Below the pieces are notes generated by a model. It was not told where the DNA came from and made no database searches. It saw nothing but the letters and a program-made list of their open reading frames with translations. A stretch of 7,707 nucleotides of DNA, taken from assembly GCA_964487455.1 (NCBI GenBank), contig CAZARE010000110.1:1-7707 (forward strand), written 5' to 3'. Both the position numbers and the translations under genes were made by a program. The stretch is from DASWJZ01 sp964487455. Its GTDB lineage: Bacteria > Pseudomonadota > Alphaproteobacteria > Rhizobiales > Afifellaceae. Each line of letters starts with the position of its first letter. Position 1 is the first letter of the stretch. This document shows positions 1-6,891 of this stretch, one piece after another.

Positions 1-624
1 CGCCACCGCGGCATGGGCCGCGTCGCGGCGCGGCTGAGAGCGATTGAGATGTTGCGCCGGGTGCGCATTCCAGAGCCCGAGGCGCGGTTCGACGACTACC
101 CGCACAGGCTGTCGGGCGGCATGCGTCAGCGGGTGATGATCGCCATGGCGCTGGCCTGCGACCCGCAGCTTCTGATCGCCGACGAGCCCACGACGGCGCT
201 GGACGTCACGATCCAGGCCCAGATCCTGGATCTGATGCGCAAGCTGCGCGAGGACAGCAACGCGGCGATCATTCTCATCACGCACGATCTCGGCGTGGTC
301 GCCGAAGTGTGCGACGAGGTGGTGGTGATGTATGCGGGCCAGGTGGTGGAGCGGGCGCCGGTCGAGGCGCTTTTCCGCTTCCCGCAGCACCCCTATACAG
401 TAGGGCTGCTGGGCTCGCTGCCACGCTTGGACGCGCATCGCGAAGAGCTTGCCGCGATAGAGGGAACTGTGCCCGACATGAGCAGTCGACTGGCAGGTTG
501 TCGTTTCGAGGCCCGCTGCCCGTTTCGCATCGAGCGCTGCGGGGCCCTGCCGCCACTGGCCGTGGTGGAAGGAGAGCATTTGTCGCGCTGCTGGCGCGCC
601 CCTTTGGAGAAACTGATGGCATGA
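1..624 (+). CDS. Peptide-type ABC importer ATPase 1 (DppD/OppD-like), 5' partial
   Basis: This is the C-terminal two thirds of an ATP-binding subunit of a Dpp/Opp-type importer, which hydrolyses ATP on the cytoplasmic side. The frame is open from base 1, so the start, Walker A motif and Q-loop lie upstream of the window. Visible in order are the signature LSGGMRQR (109-132), Walker B LLIADEP (169-189), the D-loop TALD, the H-loop ITHD (277-288) and the oligopeptide-transporter C-terminal domain with HPYT. Four cysteines in that domain (codons at 499, 517, 538, 589) have the spacing C-x5-C-x6-C-x16-C. In the DppD family such cysteines can bind an iron-sulfur cluster; that it does so here is inference. 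Its stop overlaps the next start (ATGA, 621-624), so the two ATPases are probably translationally coupled. About 130 residues appear to be missing compared with full-length relatives. The ATPase role is certain; the substrate is unknown. Confidence 0.95.
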   Translation, partial: RHRGMGRVAARLRAIEMLRRVRIPEPEARFDDYPHRLSGGMRQRVMIAMALACDPQLLIADEPTTALDVTIQAQILDLMRKLREDSNAAIILITHDLGVVAEVCDEVVVMYAGQVVERAPVEALFRFPQHPYTVGLLGSLPRLDAHREELAAIEGTVPDMSSRLAGCRFEARCPFRIERCGALPPLAVVEGEHLSRCWRAPLEKLMA

Positions 625-1694
625 GCCCCGCCGGGACGGTTCTCGAGGTCAACGGAGTTGCCAAGCAATTCGTTGTGGAGCGCTCTTTCTTCGGCCGGCC
701 ACGTGCCACAGCGAAGGCCGTCGACGGCGTATCCTTCTCCCTGCAGGCCGGCGAGACGTTGGCACTGGTGGGTGAGTCGGGATGTGGAAAATCTACCTTG
801 GGGCGTCTCGCAATGGCCCTGATACCCGCTGATGAGGGAAGGGTGTGGATTGACAGTGTCGACGTCACAGACTTCACCGAGAACCGCGTGCGGCCGCATC
901 GGCGCAAGGTGCAGATCATGTTTCAGGACCCTTTTGCCTCCCTCAATCCACGCATGACAGTCGGCCAAATCCTTGCCGAGCCACTGATGCTCCACGGCAT
1001 TGTGCCCCGCGACCAGCGCACTCAACGCGTAGCGCAGCTTCTTGAGCAGGTGGGCTTGCGCCCCTATCAGGCGGCCCGGTTTCCGCACGAGTTCTCAGGT
1101 GGGCAACGCCAGCGCATCGTCATTGCCAGGGCACTGGCGGTGGAGCCCATGGCCATTGTGTGCGACGAGCCGGTCTCGGCGCTGGATGTGTCGATCCGAG
1201 CGCAAATCCTCAATCTTCTGAAGGACCTCCAGAAGCGACTGAATCTCGCTTATCTGTTCATCTCGCATGATCTGGGCGTCGTGAAGCACATCGCCGATTG
1301 CATCGCTGTGATGTATCTCGGGCGTATCGTGGAGACCGGTCGCGCCGCGGATGTCTTTGCAGACCCGCGCCATCCCTACACTCGCGCGCTGCTCTCGGCC
1401 ATTCCGGTGCCAAGCCCCACCACCAGACGAGAACGCCAGTTGCTCGAGGGTGATGTCCCGAGCCCGGTCACCCCGCCCGCAGGCTGTCACTTTCATCCGC
1501 GATGCCCTTTTGCCGAGGACATCTGTCGGCGCGAACGTCCCCAGCTCGATGGGGCTGGGCACCTGACGGCCTGCCATTTCTGGCAGACATTGCCGGATGC
1601 GGGTGTCGCGCTGCCCCACGAGGCGCAGGTCGAGCCCGCACTCGAGAAGCTGTTCGCGGCCTTCAGCAGGTCGCGAATGCAAAAGGCGGTCTGA
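621..1694 (+). CDS. Peptide-type ABC importer ATPase 2 (DppF/OppF-like)
   Basis: A complete 357-residue ATP-binding subunit that should pair with the upstream ATPase to energise uptake. Motifs in order: Walker A GESGCGKST (residues 51-59), Q-loop Q102 in MFQDPFASLNP (a DppF/OppF hallmark), signature FSGGQRQR (158-165), Walker B with DEP (182-184), D-loop SALD (186-189) and H-loop ISHD (214-217). The oligopeptide-type C-terminal domain follows, with HPYT (251-254) and cysteines C289, C295, C302 and C318. The ATG at 621 is chosen because the homologous N-terminus (VLEVNGVAKQF) begins right after it and it overlaps the previous stop by four bases. A longer in-frame reading from 309 would run through the preceding gene and has no family resemblance. 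About 25 residues after the last family-like segment form a C-terminal tail of unknown role. The next gene begins 28 bases downstream. Confidence 0.95.
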   Translation: MSPAGTVLEVNGVAKQFVVERSFFGRPRATAKAVDGVSFSLQAGETLALVGESGCGKSTLGRLAMALIPADEGRVWIDSVDVTDFTENRVRPHRRKVQIMFQDPFASLNPRMTVGQILAEPLMLHGIVPRDQRTQRVAQLLEQVGLRPYQAARFPHEFSGGQRQRIVIARALAVEPMAIVCDEPVSALDVSIRAQILNLLKDLQKRLNLAYLFISHDLGVVKHIADCIAVMYLGRIVETGRAADVFADPRHPYTRALLSAIPVPSPTTRRERQLLEGDVPSPVTPPAGCHFHPRCPFAEDICRRERPQLDGAGHLTACHFWQTLPDAGVALPHEAQVEPALEKLFAAFSRSRMQKAV

Positions 1695-1722
1695 AGGACC
1701 GCGCACCCAAGGGAGGAAGACG

Positions 1723-3240
1723 ATGAGAAGATTCGTATTGGCCGGAGCCTTCGCCGCCGCGGCGATCGCCATGACAGCCGCGGGAGCCAGCGCCCAATCG
1801 ACGTTGCGGATTGGGCTCGCCGAGGATCCAGACATCCTCGACCCGACGCTGGCGCGCACCTATGTCGGGCGCATCGTATTCGCCTCGATATGCGACAAGC
1901 TGTTCGACATCGACGGCGATCTCAATATCGTGCCGCAGCTGGCACTCGAACATGCAACGTCCGATGACGGCCGGGCTCTGACCATCCGCCTCAGGCCCGA
2001 CGTGGTGTTCCATGACGGCGAGCCGATGGATGCCGAGGCGGTCAAGTACTCGCTCGATCGCCACCGCGCGATGGACGGGTCGTTCCGCCGCGCCGAGCTC
2101 ACAGCGGTCGAGAGCATCGATGTCGTTGACGACCTCACTGTCCACCTCAACCTGACCGCGCCGTTCGCCCCGCTGGTCGCCGCCCTGACCGATCGCTCCG
2201 GCATGATGGTCTCGCCGAAGGCCGCCGAAGAGCTTGGCGATCAGTTCGGCAACCAGCCGGTCTGTGCCGGCCCCTATCGGTTCGTGGAGCGCGTCCAGCA
2301 GGACCACATCACCGTTGAGCGCTTCGACGACTACTGGGACGCCGATAGCGTGCATATCGACCGCATCGTCTACCGACCGATCGAGGACTCCACCGTGCGC
2401 CTCGCCAATCTTCAGTCGGGAGATCTCGATTTGGTCGAGCGCGCCCTGGCGACCGACATTCCCCAGATCCGTGCCGACAATAGTCTCGAACTCGCCGTCG
2501 TCACAGAGCTCGGCTACCAGGGGATGACCATCAACGTCGCCAATGGCCCGGCCGCCGACAATCCCCTGGGTCAAGACCCTCGGGTGCGTGAGGCGCTCAA
2601 CCTGTCGCTCGACCGTGATGCGATCAATCAGGTGGTGTTCAACGGTGAGTTCTTTCCGGGCAACCAGTGGGTGAGCCCTGAGAATCAGTGGTACCAGGAG
2701 GGCCATCCGGTTCCCAAGCGGGACGTGGAGCAGGCCAAGGCGCTGCTCGAGGAGGCGGGCGTCGACACGCCGGTGACGATTGACTTCATGATACCCAACA
2801 ACCCGGAAGTCCGTCAGGTCGCCGAGGTGATCCAGGCGATGGCCTCTGAATCCGGTTTCGACATGCAGATCCGCGTCGTGGAGTTCGCCACGGGCCTGTC
2901 CGAGGCCGAGGCCGGCCGCTACCAGGCCTTCATGCTGGCGTGGTCGGGACGCCCCGATCCGGATGGAAACCTCTATAGCTTCGCCTCCACTGGCGGCCCC
3001 TTGAACTATGGCCACTTCAGCTCCGAGACAGTGGACGCCGCCCTGGCCGAGGCCCGCACCGCCACGACCTTCGAGGACCGCAAGGCGGCTTACAAGAAGG
3101 TGGCGGATGAGTGGCTGACCGAAGGCTCGGTACTCTACCTCTATCACCGGGCCATGCTGATCGCCCACACCAACCGACTGGAGGGCTACGAACAGATGCC
3201 TGACGGTCTGGTTCGGGTGGTGGGCATTCGCCTGAACTGA
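1723..3240 (+). CDS. Periplasmic substrate-binding protein, peptide/nickel/opine family (SBP_bac_5)
   Basis: A 505-residue periplasmic binding protein that should capture the substrate and deliver it to the permeases. The N-terminus is a clear Sec signal peptide: Arg-Arg at residues 2-3, an Ala-rich hydrophobic core, and a likely cleavage after ASA (22-24). There is no lipobox cysteine, so the mature protein is probably soluble. The mature part shows the family pattern TLRIGLAEDPDILDPTLA, then VVFHDGEPMDAEAVKYSLDR and CAGPYRFVE, and ends near VRVVGIRLN. The mature part carries C57 and C181, which could form a disulfide; this is inference. GGAGG at 1712-1716 lies six bases before the ATG at 1723 and decides the start; an in-frame reading from 1597 would overlap the ATPase gene and bury the signal peptide. 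Residue-level ligand specificity cannot be read here; dipeptides, oligopeptides, glutathione and opines are all possible. Confidence 0.95.
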   Translation: MRRFVLAGAFAAAAIAMTAAGASAQSTLRIGLAEDPDILDPTLARTYVGRIVFASICDKLFDIDGDLNIVPQLALEHATSDDGRALTIRLRPDVVFHDGEPMDAEAVKYSLDRHRAMDGSFRRAELTAVESIDVVDDLTVHLNLTAPFAPLVAALTDRSGMMVSPKAAEELGDQFGNQPVCAGPYRFVERVQQDHITVERFDDYWDADSVHIDRIVYRPIEDSTVRLANLQSGDLDLVERALATDIPQIRADNSLELAVVTELGYQGMTINVANGPAADNPLGQDPRVREALNLSLDRDAINQVVFNGEFFPGNQWVSPENQWYQEGHPVPKRDVEQAKALLEEAGVDTPVTIDFMIPNNPEVRQVAEVIQAMASESGFDMQIRVVEFATGLSEAEAGRYQAFMLAWSGRPDPDGNLYSFASTGGPLNYGHFSSETVDAALAEARTATTFEDRKAAYKKVADEWLTEGSVLYLYHRAMLIAHTNRLEGYEQMPDGLVRVVGIRLN

Positions 3241-3248
3241 CGTGAAGC

Positions 3249-3287
3249 CGCTCCGCTCCCGACCCTGCGCGGGTCGGGAGCGGAGCG
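3249..3287 (+). promoter_or_regulatory. Intercistronic hairpin between binding protein and permease genes
   Basis: A perfect 17-bp inverted repeat with a 5-base loop: arm CGCTCCGCTCCCGACCC (3249-3265), loop TGCGC, complementary arm 3271-3287. It begins eight bases after the binding-protein stop and ends 18 bases before the TTG start of the permease. It is very GC-rich but has no following T-run, so it is a poor simple intrinsic terminator. In other importer operons, hairpins at this place protect the upstream mRNA from 3' exonucleases or partly terminate transcription, giving more binding protein than permease. That role is inferred here. Confidence 0.8.
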
Positions 3288-3305
3288 TCATCGGCGGGGA
3301 CCCCC

Positions 3306-4247
3306 TTGTTTACGCTCATCGGCAAGCGCCTCGTCCAGCTGATCCCGACGCTTTTCCTCGTCTCGGTGCTGATCTTTTCCCTGCAGCAGTTGCTGCCGGG
3401 CGATCCTGCGTTGGTCATGGCAGGCGAGGAGGCCAACCCTGAAGTCATCGCGCAGATCCGCGCCCGCTATCATCTCGACCGGCCGCTACCGGTGCAATAC
3501 GTCTACTGGATCGGTAATGTGCTCAGCGGCGACCTCGGCGAATCCATGCGCCTGCGGCTGCCGGTCGGCGACCTTATCGTCCAGAAGCTGCCGGTGACGC
3601 TGCAGCTTGCCGTCATGGCGATGCTGATCGCATTGCTGGTCGGCATTCCCGCCGGCGTGATCTCGGCGGTGAGGAAGGACAGCGTCCTGGACTACGCTGT
3701 GAACGTGTTGGCGCTCGCCGGCATTTCGACGCCGAACTTCTGGCTCGGAATCATGCTGATCCTGCTGTTTGCGGTCAATCTCGGCTGGCTGCCAGCGGGA
3801 GGCTATGTGAGCCCCTTTGTCAATTTGCGGCTGAGCTTAACCACCACGATCCTGCCCGCCATCGTGCTCGGCACCGCCATCGGCGGGGTGATCATGCGCC
3901 ACACCCGCTCGGCGATGCTCCAGGCGATGGATAGCGATTATGTGCGCACCGCGCGCGCCAAGGGGCTGTTCGAGCGCGTGGTGATCTGGAAGCACGCCAT
4001 GCGCAATGCCCTGACGCCGGTCATCACGCTGGGAGCGCTGGAGTTCGGAACGCTTTTGTCCGGCGCGGTGCTGACCGAGCAGATCTTCTCGATCCCCGGC
4101 TTCGGCAAGCTGATCGTCGATGCCGTGTTTAACCGCGACTATGCCGTGGTGCAGGGCGTCGTGCTGGTGACCGCCACCACCTACATCCTGCTCAACCTCA
4201 TGGCCGATGTCGCCTACATCCTCGCCAACCCGAGGCTTCGATCATGA
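3306..4247 (+). CDS. ABC importer permease, DppB/OppB type
   Basis: A 313-residue inner-membrane permease, the usual length for DppB-type subunits. The first membrane helix spans about residues 9-30 and is followed by LPGDPA, the typical start of the first periplasmic region. LPVTLQLAV (about 95-103) opens the second helix and the core transporter domain (BPD_transp_1). The cytoplasmic EAA loop that docks on the ATPases is at about 209-221, DSDYVRTARAKGL. The end, YILANPRLR, is typical of the family. The start is TTG at 3306: no upstream in-frame ATG or GTG is reachable in the 65-base gap, GGGGA (3296-3300) sits five bases ahead, and the protein then begins MFTLIGKRLVQLIPT as relatives do. 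A weak start directly after a strong hairpin suggests that permease output is held below that of the binding protein. The gene overlaps the next by ATGA (4244-4247). Confidence 0.94.
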   Translation: MFTLIGKRLVQLIPTLFLVSVLIFSLQQLLPGDPALVMAGEEANPEVIAQIRARYHLDRPLPVQYVYWIGNVLSGDLGESMRLRLPVGDLIVQKLPVTLQLAVMAMLIALLVGIPAGVISAVRKDSVLDYAVNVLALAGISTPNFWLGIMLILLFAVNLGWLPAGGYVSPFVNLRLSLTTTILPAIVLGTAIGGVIMRHTRSAMLQAMDSDYVRTARAKGLFERVVIWKHAMRNALTPVITLGALEFGTLLSGAVLTEQIFSIPGFGKLIVDAVFNRDYAVVQGVVLVTATTYILLNLMADVAYILANPRLRS

Positions 4248-5140
4248 ACGCCGCGGCAGACCGCCTGGCGCCTCTTGAGGACAGTCTCGAAGTCTGGTCT
4301 ATCGAGAGCCCGGGCAGACGCGCCTGGCGACGCTTGAGGCAACGGCCCGCCGCGGTGGTTGCGCTGGTGATCGTGGTCCTCATCGTGTCGGCAGCGCTCC
4401 TTGCACCGCTGATCGCTCCCTACGATCCGACCCAGCAGACCTGGACCGCCGTACGCCAGGCGCCGTCCTGGGCGCACTGGTTCGGCACCGACGAGGTCGG
4501 ACGCGACGTGTTCTCCCGTGTCCTCTACGGGGCACGAGCCTCGCTGGCCGCCGGGGTCGTGTCGATTGTCATTGCGGTGATGATCGGGGTGCCTCTGGGT
4601 CTGCTGGCTGGCTATCTCGGCGGCTGGACCGACATTGTCCTGGGCCGGCTGACCGACGCCATGCTGGCCATCCCCTTCCTGATCCTGGCCATTGCGCTGG
4701 CGGCGTTTCTCGGCCCCAACCTGACCAATGCGATGATCGCCATCGGCATCTCGGCGACGCCCATTTTCATCAGGCTGACGCGCGGCCAGGTGCTCGCCGT
4801 GAAGGCGGAGGACTACGTCGAGGCGGCGCGCGCCGTCGGCAATCCGCACTGGCGCATCGCCTTGCGCCACATCCTGCCCAATGTCATGCCGCCGCTCCTC
4901 GTGCAGGTGACGCTGACCATCGCTGCCGCCGTCATTGCCGAGGCGAGCCTGTCCTTTCTGGGCCTCGGTCAGCAGCCCCCGATGCCCTCATGGGGCTCGA
5001 TGCTCAACTCGGCGCAACGCTTCCTCAACAACGCGCCATGGATGGCCATCTATCCCGGCATCGCCATCTTCATCACCGTGCTGTCGTTCAACGTTCTCGG
5101 CGACGGCCTGCGCGACGCGCTCGATCCGCGCTCAAAGTAA
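4244..5140 (+). CDS. ABC importer permease, DppC/OppC type
   Basis: A 298-residue inner-membrane permease that should pair with the upstream DppB-type subunit. It has the OppC-type N-terminal segment (RAWRRLRQRPAAVVALVIV), a first helix at about residues 36-58 ending in APLIAPYDP, and the family motif HWFGTDEVGRDVFSRVLYG. The EAA loop is at about 188-199 (AEDYVEAARAVG), followed by LRHILPNVMPPLLV. The C-terminus GDGLRDALDPR is the standard ending of this family, so the gene looks complete and intact. The ATG at 4244 overlaps the previous stop by four bases and has CGAGG at 4231-4235 as a possible ribosome binding site, so coupled translation is likely. It appears to be the last gene of the operon; no convincing terminator follows. 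Confidence 0.95.
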   Translation: MNAAADRLAPLEDSLEVWSIESPGRRAWRRLRQRPAAVVALVIVVLIVSAALLAPLIAPYDPTQQTWTAVRQAPSWAHWFGTDEVGRDVFSRVLYGARASLAAGVVSIVIAVMIGVPLGLLAGYLGGWTDIVLGRLTDAMLAIPFLILAIALAAFLGPNLTNAMIAIGISATPIFIRLTRGQVLAVKAEDYVEAARAVGNPHWRIALRHILPNVMPPLLVQVTLTIAAAVIAEASLSFLGLGQQPPMPSWGSMLNSAQRFLNNAPWMAIYPGIAIFITVLSFNVLGDGLRDALDPRSK

Positions 5141-5349
5141 TCGCCAGCGGGATGATGGGATAGGTCTGGCCGGATGCAACCGACCGGATGCTTGCCCGCT
5201 ACGCTCCGCGAGGCCTGGCTGATCCCCGCCTTGCGGCAATCCGCCAGCGGCATCCCCTCAGCACCCTGGACACCGATGAAACCTTACGGATCGGAGAGCG
5301 TTAGCGGTGATCGAGCACGGCCTCGCCAAGATCGAATGGAGGCAACGAG
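5141..5349. other. Spacer after the importer operon, no gene supported
   Basis: This 209-base stretch holds no convincing gene, promoter or strong terminator. Short repeats are present: CCGGATGC occurs at 5170-5177 and 5184-5191, and CGCCAGCGG occurs at 5142-5150 and 5242-5250, exactly 100 bases apart. Short open frames on both strands (for example 5174-5362 on + and 5050-5253 on -) lack ribosome binding sites and overlap real genes. The promoter of the small downstream gene is expected here but I could not identify it. Confidence 0.5.
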
Positions 5350-5694
5350 ATGGTCACGCTGAGAATCGTCACTGCTCTCGCCGTTTTCTGCGCATTGCAA
5401 GTTCCCTCTACCGGGTTCGCCGACGAGTTTCCGGCGGTCGTGGCGGAAATATTGCAGTCGCAGACCGAGGGACGGATCAGCGAGATGGGCGAGGAGCATA
5501 AGCTTGCCATGATCAAGTGCGTAAACGGCGTGCTTACCGAGCTTCCGGAGGGCAAGAAACGCTATGTTCTTGAAGGCGCGAATCTTGAAGAGCGCGAGCA
5601 CCGCTTCGGTGAGGTCGTAAAAGAAAACCAGGCCGAGTGGGAGCAGAACATCGCAAGAGGCTGCTCTGACGTAGCCCTTTCCAACAGCAATTGA
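5350..5694 (+). CDS. Small predicted secreted protein of unknown function
   Basis: I do not recognise the family of this 114-residue protein. What can be seen is an N-terminal signal peptide: short charged start (MVTLR), hydrophobic core at about residues 6-18, and a likely cleavage after GFA (22-24), leaving a mature protein of about 90 residues starting DEF. The mature part is acidic, probably mostly helical (LEEREHRFGEVVKENQAEW) and has exactly two cysteines, C57 and C105, which could form a periplasmic disulfide. GGAGG at 5338-5342, seven bases before the ATG, supports the start. The coding frame has varied codons and clean boundaries, unlike the shadow frames around it. It lies between the importer operon (209 bases upstream) and the metallopeptidase gene (143 bases downstream), and a shared function with either is not shown. 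It is likely a real periplasmic protein. Confidence 0.75.
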   Translation: MVTLRIVTALAVFCALQVPSTGFADEFPAVVAEILQSQTEGRISEMGEEHKLAMIKCVNGVLTELPEGKKRYVLEGANLEEREHRFGEVVKENQAEWEQNIARGCSDVALSNSN

Positions 5695-5786
5695 CCGCGC
5701 GTCCTTATGCTCAGTTCGCTGCACGCGTGCCCAATTTCAACGTACGACAGCGCAGGGCCATCGGAACCCCTCGCGGTCGCGCCGAG

Positions 5787-5811
5787 GGAACACTTCTAGC
5801 TTGGAGCCGTT
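5787..5811 (+). promoter_or_regulatory. Putative EcfG (general stress response) promoter of the metallopeptidase gene
   Basis: GGAAC at 5787-5791 and CGTT at 5808-5811 are separated by 16 bases. This matches the -35/-10 pattern known for EcfG-family sigma factors (RpoE2, SigT) that run the alphaproteobacterial general stress response. Transcription would start near 5818, leaving a leader of about 20 bases that still contains the ribosome binding site AAGGAGA (5826-5832) ahead of the ATG at 5838. The second GGAAC at 5763-5767 has no matching -10. The assignment rests on motif and position only. Confidence 0.65.
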
Positions 5812-5837
5812 CTTAGCCGGCGAGCAAGGAGACGGCG

Positions 5838-6704
5838 ATGAGGTGGCGCGGGCGGCGGCAGAGCACGAACATCCGCGACGTGCGCGGTGGCTTCGGCGGG
5901 CGGATGGGCGGCTTGCGTCCGCGAGTCATCCGCCGCGCGGGCGGCGGTCTCGGGACGATCGTCGTCATCGTCGCGGTTGCGCTGCTCCTCGGCGTCAACC
6001 CGCTGGAATTGCTGGACGGCGGGACATCCATTCCACCGTCTGAGCGCGACGGGACGACGCAGGTCGGCGGCGAGATGCGCGACTTCGTGGCGACCGTGCT
6101 GGCGGACACAGAGGACACCTGGTCGGCTATCTTCGCCGAAAGCGGTGAAGACTATCCGGAGCCGGTCCTGACGCTGTTCTCCGGCTCGGTGCAGTCCGAA
6201 TGCGGCTTTGCCAGCTCGGCGACGGGGCCGTTCTACTGCCCGCCCGACCGGAACGTCTACATCGATCTCAGCTTCTACGATGAGCTGAAGCGACGCTTCG
6301 GGGCTCCCGGCGATTTCGCGCAGGCCTATGTGCTCGCCCACGAGGTCGGCCATCACGTGCAGAACGTGCTGGGAGTCCTGCCGAAAGTGCAGGCGCAGAA
6401 GCAGGGGCTGAGCGAGACGGAGGCCAACGCCCTCTCCGTCAGAACCGAGTTGCAGGCAGACTGCCTCGCGGGCGTATGGGCTCACCATACGAAGCGGCGC
6501 GGCCTGCTCGAGGCCGGCGACGTGGAGGAGGCGATGACCGCCGCGGCGGCGGTGGGCGATGACGCGTTGCAGCGGCAAGGGCAGGGCCAGGTGGTTCCCG
6601 ACAGCTTCACGCATGGAAGCTCCGAGCAGCGGATGGATTGGTTCCGCCGCGGCTTAGACGCGGGAGACATCGGCGCCTGCGACACGTTCTCCGCGGAGAT
6701 GTAG
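5838..6704 (+). CDS. ypfJ: YpfJ-family membrane-anchored neutral zinc metallopeptidase
   Basis: A 288-residue putative neutral zinc metallopeptidase of the YpfJ family. The N-terminus is strongly basic (MRWRGRRQSTNIRDVRGG, typical of the family), followed by one membrane helix at about residues 38-53, so the catalytic domain probably faces the periplasm. The zinc-binding motif is HEVGHH at 168-173 (H168 and H172 as ligands, E169 as catalytic base). ELQAD at 204-208 supplies the probable third ligand E204, as in gluzincin peptidases. Cysteines C122, C134, C209 and C281 could form disulfides. Length and C-terminus (RMDWFRRGLDAGDIGACDTF) match the family and no key residue is missing. AAGGAGA at 5826-5832 is five bases before the ATG and fixes the start. 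The substrate is unknown for most members of the family. A GGAAC-N16-CGTT element just upstream suggests stress-induced expression. Confidence 0.93.
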   Translation: MRWRGRRQSTNIRDVRGGFGGRMGGLRPRVIRRAGGGLGTIVVIVAVALLLGVNPLELLDGGTSIPPSERDGTTQVGGEMRDFVATVLADTEDTWSAIFAESGEDYPEPVLTLFSGSVQSECGFASSATGPFYCPPDRNVYIDLSFYDELKRRFGAPGDFAQAYVLAHEVGHHVQNVLGVLPKVQAQKQGLSETEANALSVRTELQADCLAGVWAHHTKRRGLLEAGDVEEAMTAAAAVGDDALQRQGQGQVVPDSFTHGSSEQRMDWFRRGLDAGDIGACDTFSAEM

Positions 6705-6709
6705 AAGGG

Positions 6710-6741
6710 ATTCGTCCGCCACCGGCAGGCGGCGGCCGAAT
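6710..6741 (+). terminator. Hairpin after the metallopeptidase gene, possible terminator
   Basis: An 11-position stem (6710-6720 with 6731-6741) encloses a 10-base loop and contains one mismatch (T6715 against C6736). It starts six bases after the stop codon of the metallopeptidase gene. The inner stem CCGCC/GGCGG is strong. There is no T-run afterwards, so termination may be weak, or the hairpin may only stabilise the mRNA 3' end. Confidence 0.45.
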
Positions 6742-6891
6742 GTCGATCGGCGCGCGTTTCGGCGCAGCTACATCGTCTTGATGTGGCCCTCCGGCGCCGG
6801 CGCGACGGTGGCCATTCCGGCCACCTAGTCGTTGTGATGCTGCGGGTCTGAGCGAACGCAGTTACTCCCGCCTAACACCGGAAGGACCGCG
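6742..6891. other. Junction region between metallopeptidase gene and hsdR relic
   Basis: No gene is supported here. The stretch contains a perfect 7-bp inverted repeat with a 5-base loop (GGTGGCC 6807-6813, GGCCACC 6819-6825). The frame of the hsdR relic is open back to a stop at 6835-6837, but family resemblance starts only near 6892. The boundary at which hsdR lost its front part must therefore lie in or at the edge of this stretch. No insertion-sequence end, target duplication or tRNA is recognisable. Confidence 0.4.

Noticed and set aside
309..620. N-terminal extension of ATPase 2 from an upstream ATG at 309
   Set aside because: It overlaps the first ATPase gene and gives a low-complexity Gly/Arg/Ala sequence; the family N-terminus starts right after 621.
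1663..3291. Long antisense open frame (542 residues) across the binding-protein gene
   Set aside because: It mirrors the high-GC codon pattern of the real gene, has no ribosome binding site or family resemblance, and covers an obvious periplasmic binding protein.
5142..5250. CGCCAGCGG repeated exactly 100 bases apart, and CCGGATGC repeated 14 bases apart
   Set aside because: Only two copies each, flanks unrelated, no array or element structure; chance is likely in GC-rich DNA.
6733..6780. Tiny frames near 6769-6828 on both strands ending in stops, as possible gene tails
   Set aside because: About 15 residues each, with no ribosome binding site and no recognisable family.
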